Of a DNA stretch of 64,000 bases, positions 52,507 through 61,434 are shown piece by piece. The DNA comes from Runella sp. SP2 (lineage in GTDB: Bacteria; Bacteroidota; Bacteroidia; Cytophagales; Spirosomataceae), in assembly GCF_003711225.1 (NCBI RefSeq), contig NZ_CP031030.1, positions 6,809,501 through 6,873,500 of the forward strand, in the 5' to 3' direction. Numbering within the stretch: position 1 is the stretch's first letter; each line of letters opens with the position of its first letter. The notes beneath the pieces are model-generated. The model ran no database searches, had not been told where the DNA came from, and saw only the letters and a program-made list of their open reading frames with translations. A program made the translations under genes and the position numbers.

Positions 52507-53256
52507 ATGGACATTTCTTCGACTTTTACATGGCAACTTTGGGCGTTGGTATTTCTAGGAGCCTTCATCATTGGCTTAGCCAAAGCAGGGCTCAAAGGCG
52601 TCGAAATGCTCAACGTGACCATCATGGCCTTGGTATTTGGGGGAAAAGCTTCTACGGGCGTGGTCTTGCCAATGCTTTGCGTTGCGGATATTTTGGCCGT
52701 TTTGTACTATAACCGTCACGCCCAATGGAAATATTTTTGGCAGCTGCTACCTTGGATAATTTTTGGAGTGTTGTCGGGCGTATATATTGGAAATTTACTA
52801 GAAGAGGCTGTTTTTAAAAAAATTATGGCCTTTATCATCTTACTCATTGTGGGAGTGATGAGTTGGCTCGAATACCGTAAATCGGCTCCTATTCCCACCA
52901 GCAAGTGGTTTGCCGCTATGATGGGAATTGTGACGGGGTTTACGACCATGCTGGGCAATTTGGCGGGGCCACTTTCTACCATTTATTTTCTCGCCCTTCG
53001 TCTTTCAAAAAACGATTTGATTGGCACCGCCGCTTGGTTGTTTTTAGTGATTAATTTGTTCAAACTTCCGTTTCAGGTGTTGGTATGGCACAACGTGACG
53101 GTTGATACTCTTCAGCTCAATTTGATGTTACTTCCTTCGCTGGTATTGGGCTTTTTTGTGGGCATCCGAATCGTTTCTATCATCCAAGACAACAACTACC
53201 GTCGGGTGATTTTAGGATTGACGTTGTTAGGAGCGTTGGTGATTTTTATGCGTTAA
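52507..53256 (+). CDS. TSUP-family permease (TauE/SafE)
   Basis: A 249-residue permease with about 8 transmembrane helices. Glycine-rich GLAKAGLKGVEMLNVTIM in the first helix pair and MGIVTGFTTMLGNLAGPLSTIYFLAL in the second half are the duplicated TauE/SafE motifs. The family moves organosulfur compounds, sulfite or oxoanions across the inner membrane. Its stop codon lies inside the following hairpin. It ends the ADH-OPA-TSUP operon. Confidence 0.9.
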   Translation: MDISSTFTWQLWALVFLGAFIIGLAKAGLKGVEMLNVTIMALVFGGKASTGVVLPMLCVADILAVLYYNRHAQWKYFWQLLPWIIFGVLSGVYIGNLLEEAVFKKIMAFIILLIVGVMSWLEYRKSAPIPTSKWFAAMMGIVTGFTTMLGNLAGPLSTIYFLALRLSKNDLIGTAAWLFLVINLFKLPFQVLVWHNVTVDTLQLNLMLLPSLVLGFFVGIRIVSIIQDNNYRRVILGLTLLGALVIFMR

Positions 53257-53288
53257 AGTACAGGTGTTCACCCGTACTTTAACGCATA
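53247..53288 (+). terminator. hairpin overlapping the TSUP stop codon
   Basis: 15-bp arms (53247-53261 and 53274-53288) plus an inner 4-bp helix GGTG/CACC after an A-C mismatch, with a 2-nt loop. The left arm includes the last codons and the TAA of the TSUP gene. No T tract follows, and the amidohydrolase stop is 31 nt away on the other strand. Confidence 0.75.
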
Positions 53289-53319
53289 AATAGGTACTTG
53301 ACAATTTTTGCATAATTAC

Positions 53320-56298
53320 TCAAGGCCGTTTCAATAGCTCCTCCAACGCATACACTTTCCCATTGACCAACACGTACTTGACGCGTTGGGTATCGTGAAT
53401 GTCTTGAAGGGGATTGCCTTCAACGATGCTAATATTGGCAATTTTACCTACTTCCAAGGTTCCCAAATCTTTGTCAACCGCCAAGGCTTTGGCAGCGTTG
53501 ATGGTGGCCGTTTGGAGGGCCTGAAAAGGAGTAAATCCACTTTCCACGTAGTTCCAAATTTCGACGTGCAAACTCGCTCCATAAGGCATGATTGGCGAGT
53601 CGGTGCCGCTGGTAATATGTGCTCCTGCATCCAAGAGTTTTTTGGTAGAAGCTCTGGCATTCACATAATTGGCAATCATGGGCGTGGGTTGTTTTCCCAT
53701 TTGTTGGGCGGTTTCTATCATGGCCGCTCGGTAGTAAGCAGGGTATATTTGCCGAAACTGAGGCGTATTAAACAGGCTTGTATCTTTTGTAATTAAATTC
53801 CAAAAACCACCCGACAAAGCCAATGTAGGTGTGATAACCATTTTGGATTGTGCAATGATTTGTACCACATCTTCGTAATTGTGCGCCTTTGACGAAAGTT
53901 TTGGCGAGTATCCGCGTCGGCTGGTGGCCGAAATATGCTCTACGGCATCGACGCCGTAACGGGCGGCAGGAAAAATCTCGTGCGACGAAACAGTCATTCC
54001 GTGTTGGTGGGCGTATTCGGTGATTTTTTTCTGCCATTCATCGGGCATCCGTACGTACGTTTTGATGAGGTCGTAGCCTAATCGCTTTGCTCGATTTAGC
54101 TCCAGTGCCAGTTGGGCTTCCGACCCAATCGCCGTAGCCATGTTGTAATACACCCGACCGCCGTCGGTGAGGGCACCCGTCAGAAAATGAAACGGCCCTG
54201 GGCGTTTGCCACTGTGCCACGCTTCGCGTTGTTCTACGGCATCATACGGGTCAGAACCTGGCTCGCGCACCGCCGTGATTCCGTACGATAGCCAAATGCG
54301 CCCTGTTTTTTCTCCGTATTGCGCATCCAAATGGGAGTGGGTTTCAAATAAGCCAGGCATCACGGTCAGTTGCGACGCATCTACTTTTTTGTAAGAACTG
54401 GGGTAACTAGCACGGTGGGGTTGAATGGCTTTGATACGACTACCTTCGACAATAATATCTACGTTAGTTTTTAATTCGGACGATTTTCCATCAAATAACC
54501 TTCCCGCATGAATCACCACCGTTCCTTGAGGTTTGGTATTGGTCCACGTCAAGTCTAAGGGAATGGTTTGTTTGCTAGTGTCGGCCAACGTTACCTTTCG
54601 CAAATGGTCGGTAGCGACATAAATAATTGATTTAGAGTCGCCTGTCCACGTGGGAGCTTCGGCTAGCTCGGAAGTAATGGCGCGAGGTTGTCCCGTAAAT
54701 TGTCCGTCGGCATTCACGTCAATCACCCACAGAAGCGCATCTTTGACATAAGCTAATTTAGTGCCATCGGGTGACCAAATAGGACCATTTCGGTAGCGCA
54801 TCGCCATGGTTTGGTTGGGAAAGGGGGTATTCATTCCTACGGCTTGACCGCTTTCGGAATTGACCAACAAAAACTTACTGACCCCTTCGCGGTATTTGGA
54901 CGAATACGCATCCAAAGCTGCCAGTAACACATATTTTCCATTGGGCGACCACGACGGCTGTCCTGGTTGAAACATCGGCTTGTGGACGGCCTTTACTGCA
55001 CCCGTTGCTAAATCCATGATTTGTAGGACGGTTCCTGTTGCTAAGGTATTCCGTAGTCCTTGTTTCAAAAAAGCTATTTTTTTGCCGTCTGCCAGCCATG
55101 AGCCTTGGTACTCATCGTCGGGTGTTTGGGTAAGGGTAGTTATTTTTCGACTCCCAAGCTCCAGCGCATACAGGTCCATATTTCCCGTTCGGTCGGCTGA
55201 GAACAACAGTTGTTTACCATCGGGCGACCAAGCAAGGTCAGTTTCGTAGTAGCCGTCATCCGTCAATTTGATAGGTTTGGGTAATCCGATGGTTAATAAC
55301 CAAATATCCCCCAAAGCGATAAATGCCACTTGCTTGCCATCGGGTGAAACGACTGGACAACGAATTCCTTTGACGGTTTTTACCGAGGAGCCGTCAAAAT
55401 CATAGGTTTTGCGTTGAAATACAGGCGTACTTACCGTTAATGTCACTTGAAACGGCACTTGTTCCGTACCGCCATCTTCGAGCCCATGTCGTTTGATTTT
55501 CCCATCGGACGTGTAAAATAAAGAGCCATTGGCGCCCCACGCCGCCCGAAACGGAAAAACGTCTTCGTCGGCTTTACTTAGAGGGACGATTTTTCCCGTG
55601 GCTACCTCTACTGACATCAACGTTGTTTGCGTTCCTGCCAATAATTGATAACTAATCCAGCGTCCATCTTTGCTCCAAGCGGGAGTGGAAGGAGTTCCTT
55701 TTCCCGTAGGAGCCAAGAGTTTTTCTACACCATCTGATACAAGATAAATCCCCGCGCCTTCGGTTCGACTCGAAGCGAAGGCAACGATACGGCCGTCGGG
55801 AGAGACCGAAGGGGTGTAATCGTGGTCAAGATTGGACGTAATTGCCGTAGCAGCTCCTGAGGCAAGGTCTATTTTCCAAATGTCATAATTTCCATTTCGA
55901 TCCGACGAACAAAGAATGCTTTTTCCATCGGGTGCCCAAAACGGCTCACGGTGGTCAAACGGGCCCGAACTGTGCTGTGTAAGGTCTTTGCCGTTTTTGT
56001 CCACACTCCAAATATGAAACGTGCCTCCCCGATACGACTGAAACGCAATTCGCTGTCCATCAGGACTCCAGCAAGGTTGGCGGTCGTCGCCCATGCCATC
56101 GGTGAGCGGTTTAGCCATACCTCCTTTGGCGGGAAGCAGGTAGATAGTTCCCTGTAAATCAATGGCCAGCGTCTCCCCGTCGGGGGAGAGCGCCAAAGCC
56201 ATGTTTGTTCCTTCACCTACCGTAATTTGCTTCGAGTCCAGCGTTTGGGCTGCCACTCTAAATGCAAAAAATAACATCAAAAGGTGGGATATTCTCAT
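53320..56298 (-). CDS. PD40 beta-propeller / amidohydrolase fusion (exported)
   Basis: A 992-residue exported enzyme with a signal peptide (residues 1-18). Residues 30-590 carry repeated TolB/PD40 blades (SPDGETLAI, WSPDGQRIAFQSYR, WAPDGKSILCSSDR, VSPDGRIVAFASSR, WSPDGKQLLFSADR, WSPDGTKLAYV). Residues 600-990 are an amidohydrolase-superfamily domain: metal motif HSHLD, the probable lysine in DLIKTYVR, histidines in SSHEIF and VEHISA, and the aspartate in SGTDSP. This fusion is typical of prolidase or cyclic-imide/peptide hydrolases. It follows the SusD-like gene by 22 nt, linking the SusC/D uptake pair to this enzyme. Confidence 0.9.
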   Translation of the reverse strand: MRISHLLMLFFAFRVAAQTLDSKQITVGEGTNMALALSPDGETLAIDLQGTIYLLPAKGGMAKPLTDGMGDDRQPCWSPDGQRIAFQSYRGGTFHIWSVDKNGKDLTQHSSGPFDHREPFWAPDGKSILCSSDRNGNYDIWKIDLASGAATAITSNLDHDYTPSVSPDGRIVAFASSRTEGAGIYLVSDGVEKLLAPTGKGTPSTPAWSKDGRWISYQLLAGTQTTLMSVEVATGKIVPLSKADEDVFPFRAAWGANGSLFYTSDGKIKRHGLEDGGTEQVPFQVTLTVSTPVFQRKTYDFDGSSVKTVKGIRCPVVSPDGKQVAFIALGDIWLLTIGLPKPIKLTDDGYYETDLAWSPDGKQLLFSADRTGNMDLYALELGSRKITTLTQTPDDEYQGSWLADGKKIAFLKQGLRNTLATGTVLQIMDLATGAVKAVHKPMFQPGQPSWSPNGKYVLLAALDAYSSKYREGVSKFLLVNSESGQAVGMNTPFPNQTMAMRYRNGPIWSPDGTKLAYVKDALLWVIDVNADGQFTGQPRAITSELAEAPTWTGDSKSIIYVATDHLRKVTLADTSKQTIPLDLTWTNTKPQGTVVIHAGRLFDGKSSELKTNVDIIVEGSRIKAIQPHRASYPSSYKKVDASQLTVMPGLFETHSHLDAQYGEKTGRIWLSYGITAVREPGSDPYDAVEQREAWHSGKRPGPFHFLTGALTDGGRVYYNMATAIGSEAQLALELNRAKRLGYDLIKTYVRMPDEWQKKITEYAHQHGMTVSSHEIFPAARYGVDAVEHISATSRRGYSPKLSSKAHNYEDVVQIIAQSKMVITPTLALSGGFWNLITKDTSLFNTPQFRQIYPAYYRAAMIETAQQMGKQPTPMIANYVNARASTKKLLDAGAHITSGTDSPIMPYGASLHVEIWNYVESGFTPFQALQTATINAAKALAVDKDLGTLEVGKIANISIVEGNPLQDIHDTQRVKYVLVNGKVYALEELLKRP

Positions 56299-56320
56299 TG
56301 GGTTTTAGGGTTAGTTGAAC

Positions 56321-57784
56321 CTACTTATAAATTGCCATCGCGTCAAACACACCAGGTACAGGTTTAGGAGCCAAAGGGTTACCGTTGATTTCGTTTTGTG
56401 AATAAATGAACCGAGACGGAAGCCTTGTGCCCGCGTTAGGCGTGAGTTTAATGCCGACAGCACTGGCGCGATTACGGCGTTCGTCGTTCCAACCGATGGT
56501 TTGACAGTAAAACGTTACATAACGTTCTTCCAAAATTTCACGGAGTAACGCGTCATTTTTAGCTATTTTATCGGCATTTTCTATTCCACCAGCCTCAAAA
56601 TCGTTTTCTTCGTAAGGTAAATATTTGTACGTGAAATTAGCCGCAGTTACGCTATTAATGTATCCGCCACCCGTGTTTAAAAAAGCACGGTGTTCGTTTA
56701 GAAAAGTAAGCGCATTGGCAAAGTTTCCTGCTCGGATGGCCATTTCAGCCTGCGTCAACTTATTTTCCTGAAAAGTAACCAAAGGGAAAGCGGCATCTAC
56801 ACTCATAAATCCGACTTGAGTGGCTCGTTTTTGGGTATTAGGCTCAATGCGGTTAGGAACGTTGACTCCTTGACGTAAAAAGTAAAAGTTAAAACGAGCC
56901 GTTTCATCCGTCTTGGCATTACCTCGATAAGTGGCAGTGAGGGTGGGGTCGGTCAATTTTACCAAATAACAAGGCTCTCCTGTCTTGGTAGCCGCCGCCG
57001 CATCACCAATACGGCTCACCGCCAAGAAACTGTAAATAAAATTTTGGTTCTGATTGAGAATCGTTCCGTGTGGCATATACATCGAATTAGCCGCCCTGCT
57101 TACCCCTTTTGCCGCAGCTGTAGCAGCTAGTGCGTACTCTTTGGTATCGGTGTAAAACCTAGCTTTGAGGGTATAAGCTACTTCAATCCATTTTTTTGGG
57201 TCACCGCCCAACAGTACATCTGTCCCTGCTCTTGGCACGCCTACGCCCGTTTCGAGGTCTTTGATGGCTTCGTCCAAAAGTGTCTGAACTCCTTTGTAAA
57301 CATCGACTTGTGAATCATATTTGGCGTTAGGGAATTCTTCCAATTGTGCCGCTTGCGAAAAAGGAATGTCTCCGTACAGCGCAGTCATTGTGCCCATATT
57401 GTGTGCCATTAATACTTTGGTCATTCCTGCCAATACTTTGATTCCTTGTGGTTCTATTTTGGCCAAAAGCAACCGTGCATTGCGGTGTATTCCGTAGTAA
57501 CTACTACTCCACATACCGTCGAAATACGACCCAGCAACGTTATATACGTGAAAGTCAGCCCACTGACGATCATACCCAAAATAATATCCCGACCAAATAC
57601 TCGATAGCAACGAGTTGTACCCTTCGTGCACCGAAGCTACGGCTAATTCGACACCAGTGAACATTAGTTCTGCAGGCGCGTCGGTGGGGTTATTGAGGTC
57701 ATCGTTCATGTTACTAACCAACGATTCACAAGAAGCCAACAACATTGTGGTGGCTAAGACAAAGGTTGTTATGTATTTTTTCAT
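56321..57784 (-). CDS. SusD/RagB-family nutrient-binding lipoprotein
   Basis: A 487-residue surface lipoprotein with lipobox LLASC (Cys19). It belongs to the SusD-like_2 group: DDLNNPTDAPAELMFTG near the N-terminus, TPR-type helices (YTLKARFYTDTKEYALAATAA) and the C-terminal LREILEERYVTFYCQTIGWNDERR followed by PSRFIYSQNEINGNP. It closes the SusC transporter like a lid and binds the substrate. It lies between SusC (93-nt gap containing a GTCAGAC-GATA hairpin) and the amidohydrolase gene (22 nt), which suggests a peptide-like or amide substrate. Confidence 0.93.
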   Translation of the reverse strand: MKKYITTFVLATTMLLASCESLVSNMNDDLNNPTDAPAELMFTGVELAVASVHEGYNSLLSSIWSGYYFGYDRQWADFHVYNVAGSYFDGMWSSSYYGIHRNARLLLAKIEPQGIKVLAGMTKVLMAHNMGTMTALYGDIPFSQAAQLEEFPNAKYDSQVDVYKGVQTLLDEAIKDLETGVGVPRAGTDVLLGGDPKKWIEVAYTLKARFYTDTKEYALAATAAAKGVSRAANSMYMPHGTILNQNQNFIYSFLAVSRIGDAAAATKTGEPCYLVKLTDPTLTATYRGNAKTDETARFNFYFLRQGVNVPNRIEPNTQKRATQVGFMSVDAAFPLVTFQENKLTQAEMAIRAGNFANALTFLNEHRAFLNTGGGYINSVTAANFTYKYLPYEENDFEAGGIENADKIAKNDALLREILEERYVTFYCQTIGWNDERRNRASAVGIKLTPNAGTRLPSRFIYSQNEINGNPLAPKPVPGVFDAMAIYK

Positions 57785-57828
57785 GAGTCTAAAAGTTAAA
57801 TCTCATTTTTATAATGAGGTTGGGATGT

Positions 57829-57867
57829 ATCGGTCTGACTACCAGGTCAGACGATAGTCAGACCGAT
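57829..57867. repeat. GTCAGAC-GATA hairpin, copy 4
   Basis: Perfect 13-bp arms (57829-57841 and 57855-57867) with a 13-nt loop. The 20-base core GGTCAGACGATAGTCAGACC at 57845-57864 is identical to that of copy 1 at 36.8 kb, but here the outer pairing is made by a different partner. It lies between the SusC stop and the SusD start and can lower or stabilise downstream expression. Confidence 0.92.
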
Positions 57868-57876
57868 GATTAAGAA

Positions 57877-60800
57877 TTAATAGTTGATACGAATGGAGAA
57901 AACAGCTGACTTTGAACCTGGATTGTTAAAATAATCTTGTCCGCGTCCATTTCCTGTGCCATTGAGTGACGTTTCAGGGTCAATGCCCACCACGTCGGTC
58001 CACAACAACAAATTCCGCCCCGTTGCCGAGAAACTTACCGAGCCTAATTTTAACTTCTCTTTCAACCAAGGACTGCGCCAGTTGTACGAAAGAGTAGCCT
58101 CACGGAGGCGTGTCCAACTACCATCTACCATAAATTGCTCTTGAAGCGCACTGAAACCTTGTCCCAGCGTAGTGTACCAAGCTTGGTCTAGCAACACTGG
58201 CCCCGCTCCAAAATCACGGATATTTCCCCGTACCACAGCACCCGCTTCAAACGTTTGTCCGTTGTAGTTTTTGAGCCCACCCGCAGGAATAGTCACTTCG
58301 TTTCCGACGTCAGCATGAGTGCCGAAGTTATACATAACTGACTGGGTATTAGGGGCAAATGTAGAGCCTTGGTAAGTTTCAAAAAGGACGTTCAATGAAA
58401 AGTTTTTATAGTTAATGTTCGTGCCGAAACCTGCACGATACTTAGGGTTAGGGTCACCAATAACACCATACGTGGGAGCAAGTTGAGGAAAACCATTGGT
58501 GTTTAAGTCCAACGACCCATCGGCTTTTCTCAAATAAGTGCCTCCGTACAAGGCAGATAAAGAATACCCTACCTTTGCTACTGAACTTGTCAGCGTACTA
58601 AAACCTCCCAATACAATTTGGTCGGTGCCTGCTAAATCTTCGACGCGATTGACGTTACGGCTAATGTTTCCTATCAACTGAATGTCTAAAGCACCACGAC
58701 GAAACACATCGGCTGAAATCTCACCTTCCCAACCTTTATTTGACATCGTACCTGCGTTGGTATAGCGGCTTGTGAATCCAGTACTAGGTGCGGCTGATAC
58801 TTCCAGTAATAAATCTTTGATGGTATTTCGATAATACGTGAAGCCTACCGAAAGGCGATCTTCCAAGAAACGTAAGTCACTTCCGATTTCCCACTCTGTT
58901 TTGCGTTCGGGACGTAAGAAGGCATCACCTTGTTGAGCTGATTGCACAAAAGCGCCGTTTCCGTAGGCTACACCGCTGGCTGTACCTCCCCAGCCGCCTG
59001 TAAATTCGGCCGTAACAAAATCGGTAGTGGTACGATAAGGCTGTGGCTGTACCCCCACAATGCCGTACGAACCTCGCAGCTTTCCAAAGCTCAACCAGCT
59101 TAAACCACTGAGTGCTCTTGTTTTAGTAAATTGCCAAGCGACGTCGGCCGAAGGGTAAAAAAACGTACGGTCGGTTTTCTCCCCAAAAGGAGAGCCCGAT
59201 TCTGCTGCTGCGCCTATATTCACGTACAGCTGATCATAAAACCCTAGGTTGGCTGTGCTGTACAGGCGCGTTGTACGGATGTGGCGTTCTTCATCAAATG
59301 GCGTGCGATTGGAGGCGGTGGCGTTACTAGCGTCCATGGGGCCATTCGGAATCAAAAAGTTCACCATTGAGTATCCCAAGTTGAGGAAATCGCGGTTGTT
59401 GATGTTCCAGCCTACGATGTATGTTCCAGAGATATTGGGAGTAATGTCTTTCACAGCCCGGGCGATAAAGTCGAAGTTAAGTTCTGTTTCTTTGAGCACT
59501 TCCTCGTTATAACTTCCTGTGAATGTACTCCCTGCCGAACCTACTGGATAGTATGTTTTTCGCTCATCGGTATATGAATCTACCCCTCCACGTGCTTTTA
59601 GCTCTAACCATTTTTTAGGTTTGAAATTTAGCTCTGTTGCGGTAAGAAAACGGTTGACAGAAGTGGGGTTTTGGAGTTCATTAATAACCCATAATGGAGA
59701 ATCGTAAATCGGGTTGTCGTTTCCTAAATAGCGGCGATACGAACGCTGGCGAAAAATAGGAGCTGCCGTAGGAGACGAATAGTAGTAACCTTTGTAGTCG
59801 CTGTCATCAAAATCAGGTGGAGTACGCACCATTCCCAAGTATAACCCATTTACGTTAGAACCCGTTTGGATACGATTTGATGTTGACTTGATGTAAGAGG
59901 TTTTGGTAGAAAGTGATAGCTTATCACCAAACTTGCGGTCGGCATTGAGGCGAAAAGTAGTACGTCGGTAATCGCTTTGCCCACGAATAATTCCTTTTTG
60001 GTTAAGGTCACCGACGCTCATGTAATACGTTCCTTGTTCACTTCCTCCGCTGATACTGATGTTGTTATCCACAAAATACCCCGTACGAAATACCTGATCA
60101 ACCCGTTCATTATTAAAAATTTGTTTAGAGTTTTTCTTCGTAATGGGGTAGTATTTAGTGCCATCTAGTGCCTCAAAATATTGCCCTGTAGTATTCACTT
60201 CATCGGCAGCCCCTGAACGATTTTCTATTTTGTCACCCCATGCTCCTGACGCGGTGGGACTGAAAGCACCATTGACACCTTGACCATATTTATCTTGAAC
60301 TGGGTGCAATACATTCACTTTGTCAATTGAGAGCGACGAGCTAAACGAAATATCCACTTTATTGCTATTTCGGCCTTTTTTGGTCGTGATGACCATTACG
60401 CCATTGGCCGCCCGTGACCCCCACAGCGAAGCAGCCGCAGCTCCTTTCAAAATTTGTACATCAGCAATATCATTAGGATTCAAATCATTTAATCGAGATT
60501 GTTGACGTACGCCACCTGCCGACTCCCCAATGCTACTATTACTCATGGGAATCCCATCAATAATGACTAGAGGCTGGTTATCACCTGTGATTGTACTTTG
60601 CCCCCGAACTTGAATGTACGAACCCGCGCCAGGGTCGCCCGACGAACGCGAAATTTGAACCCCAGCCGCTCGTCCAGCCAATCCATTTATAACGCCAGTT
60701 TCGCCCGTACGCGCAATCGCCACGCCTGTTACCTTGGCTGAAGTAGCGCCTTGAATATCTTTATTTTGCTCAAAACCTAACGCCGTTACTGTTACTTCCA

Positions 60801-61104
60801 TCAGCTGTTTGGTGTCGGTTTTGAGTTTAATTGCGAACTCACTTTGATTCCCAATAGAGAGTTCCTGAGAGATCATACCGATAAACGAAACCGTCAATGT
60901 CCCCCCTGAGGTCGGTACATTAAGCGAAAACTTTCCTTCGCCATCGGAGGTAGTACCCGTATTGGTTCCTTTTAAAAGAACATTGACGCCAGGCAACACA
61001 GCACCGTTGTCGGCGTCGGTAATTTTGCCCGTAATCTTGCGGGTTTGTCCGTAGGTAGTTATACTGAACCAGCCTACAAAAAAAATGAGTAGAGCAGCTT
61101 TCAT
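57877..61104 (-). CDS. SusC/RagA-family TonB-linked outer-membrane transporter
   Basis: A 1075-residue TonB-dependent transporter. After the signal peptide (residues 1-19) comes a carboxypeptidase-like domain (RKITGKITDADNGAVLPGVNVLLKGT to about 100), then the plug with TSAKVTGVAIARTGETGVINGLAG and the SusC signature RGQSTITGDNQPLVIIDGIPM, DIADVQILKGAAAASLWGSRAANGVMVITTKKG, and finally a 22-strand barrel ending with SKSAVFSIRINY (terminal Tyr). A STN domain is absent, so no direct sigma/anti-sigma signalling is expected. Substrate specificity is likely set by the adjacent SusD and the amidohydrolase. Confidence 0.95.
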   Translation of the reverse strand: MKAALLIFFVGWFSITTYGQTRKITGKITDADNGAVLPGVNVLLKGTNTGTTSDGEGKFSLNVPTSGGTLTVSFIGMISQELSIGNQSEFAIKLKTDTKQLMEVTVTALGFEQNKDIQGATSAKVTGVAIARTGETGVINGLAGRAAGVQISRSSGDPGAGSYIQVRGQSTITGDNQPLVIIDGIPMSNSSIGESAGGVRQQSRLNDLNPNDIADVQILKGAAAASLWGSRAANGVMVITTKKGRNSNKVDISFSSSLSIDKVNVLHPVQDKYGQGVNGAFSPTASGAWGDKIENRSGAADEVNTTGQYFEALDGTKYYPITKKNSKQIFNNERVDQVFRTGYFVDNNISISGGSEQGTYYMSVGDLNQKGIIRGQSDYRRTTFRLNADRKFGDKLSLSTKTSYIKSTSNRIQTGSNVNGLYLGMVRTPPDFDDSDYKGYYYSSPTAAPIFRQRSYRRYLGNDNPIYDSPLWVINELQNPTSVNRFLTATELNFKPKKWLELKARGGVDSYTDERKTYYPVGSAGSTFTGSYNEEVLKETELNFDFIARAVKDITPNISGTYIVGWNINNRDFLNLGYSMVNFLIPNGPMDASNATASNRTPFDEERHIRTTRLYSTANLGFYDQLYVNIGAAAESGSPFGEKTDRTFFYPSADVAWQFTKTRALSGLSWLSFGKLRGSYGIVGVQPQPYRTTTDFVTAEFTGGWGGTASGVAYGNGAFVQSAQQGDAFLRPERKTEWEIGSDLRFLEDRLSVGFTYYRNTIKDLLLEVSAAPSTGFTSRYTNAGTMSNKGWEGEISADVFRRGALDIQLIGNISRNVNRVEDLAGTDQIVLGGFSTLTSSVAKVGYSLSALYGGTYLRKADGSLDLNTNGFPQLAPTYGVIGDPNPKYRAGFGTNINYKNFSLNVLFETYQGSTFAPNTQSVMYNFGTHADVGNEVTIPAGGLKNYNGQTFEAGAVVRGNIRDFGAGPVLLDQAWYTTLGQGFSALQEQFMVDGSWTRLREATLSYNWRSPWLKEKLKLGSVSFSATGRNLLLWTDVVGIDPETSLNGTGNGRGQDYFNNPGSKSAVFSIRINY

Positions 61105-61434
61105 AATGGGTGTTTAGTTTGTTGTTTTGCTTAATTCGCAATAGAAATTAACACCTGATGCTCTATTCGTCAAATTTTAAATATACATTATTAGATAAAT
61201 TAAAAATATTGTTTGGATTGTTAAATGTGAAAAAAAAGTGAATTTGCAGTATCTATAAAAAATGATATTATGTCGATAAAAATCAATATTACATCGACAA
61301 AAAGCGCAGTTTTTGAGGGTTGTGGAATTGTACTTAATCACTTTTTTTGCTTGGCTATGAAACTTAGAATTACCTAAAAAAAAGAAAGAGCTGCCTAAGT
61401 AGCAGCTCCTTTGATAAACAGCGTTTTGCCAGAA
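61105..61434. promoter_or_regulatory. SusC upstream region with a spaced dyad
   Basis: A 330-nt AT-rich gap upstream of SusC (minus strand). TGTCGAT (61271-61277) and its reverse complement ATCGACA (61293-61299) form a dyad with a 15-nt spacer, about 170 bp before the SusC start, in a region where a response-regulator or sigma-dependent site could sit. No confident -33/-7 pair was found. The terminator at 61376-61408 takes up the other end of the gap. Confidence 0.4.
61376..61408 (-). terminator. Rho-independent terminator of the GH5 gene
   Basis: 7-bp stem GAGCTGC/GCAGCTC (61388-61394 and 61402-61408) with a 7-nt loop. On the minus strand it is followed by a T-rich tract. It begins 26 nt after the GH5 gene stop. 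Confidence 0.85.
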
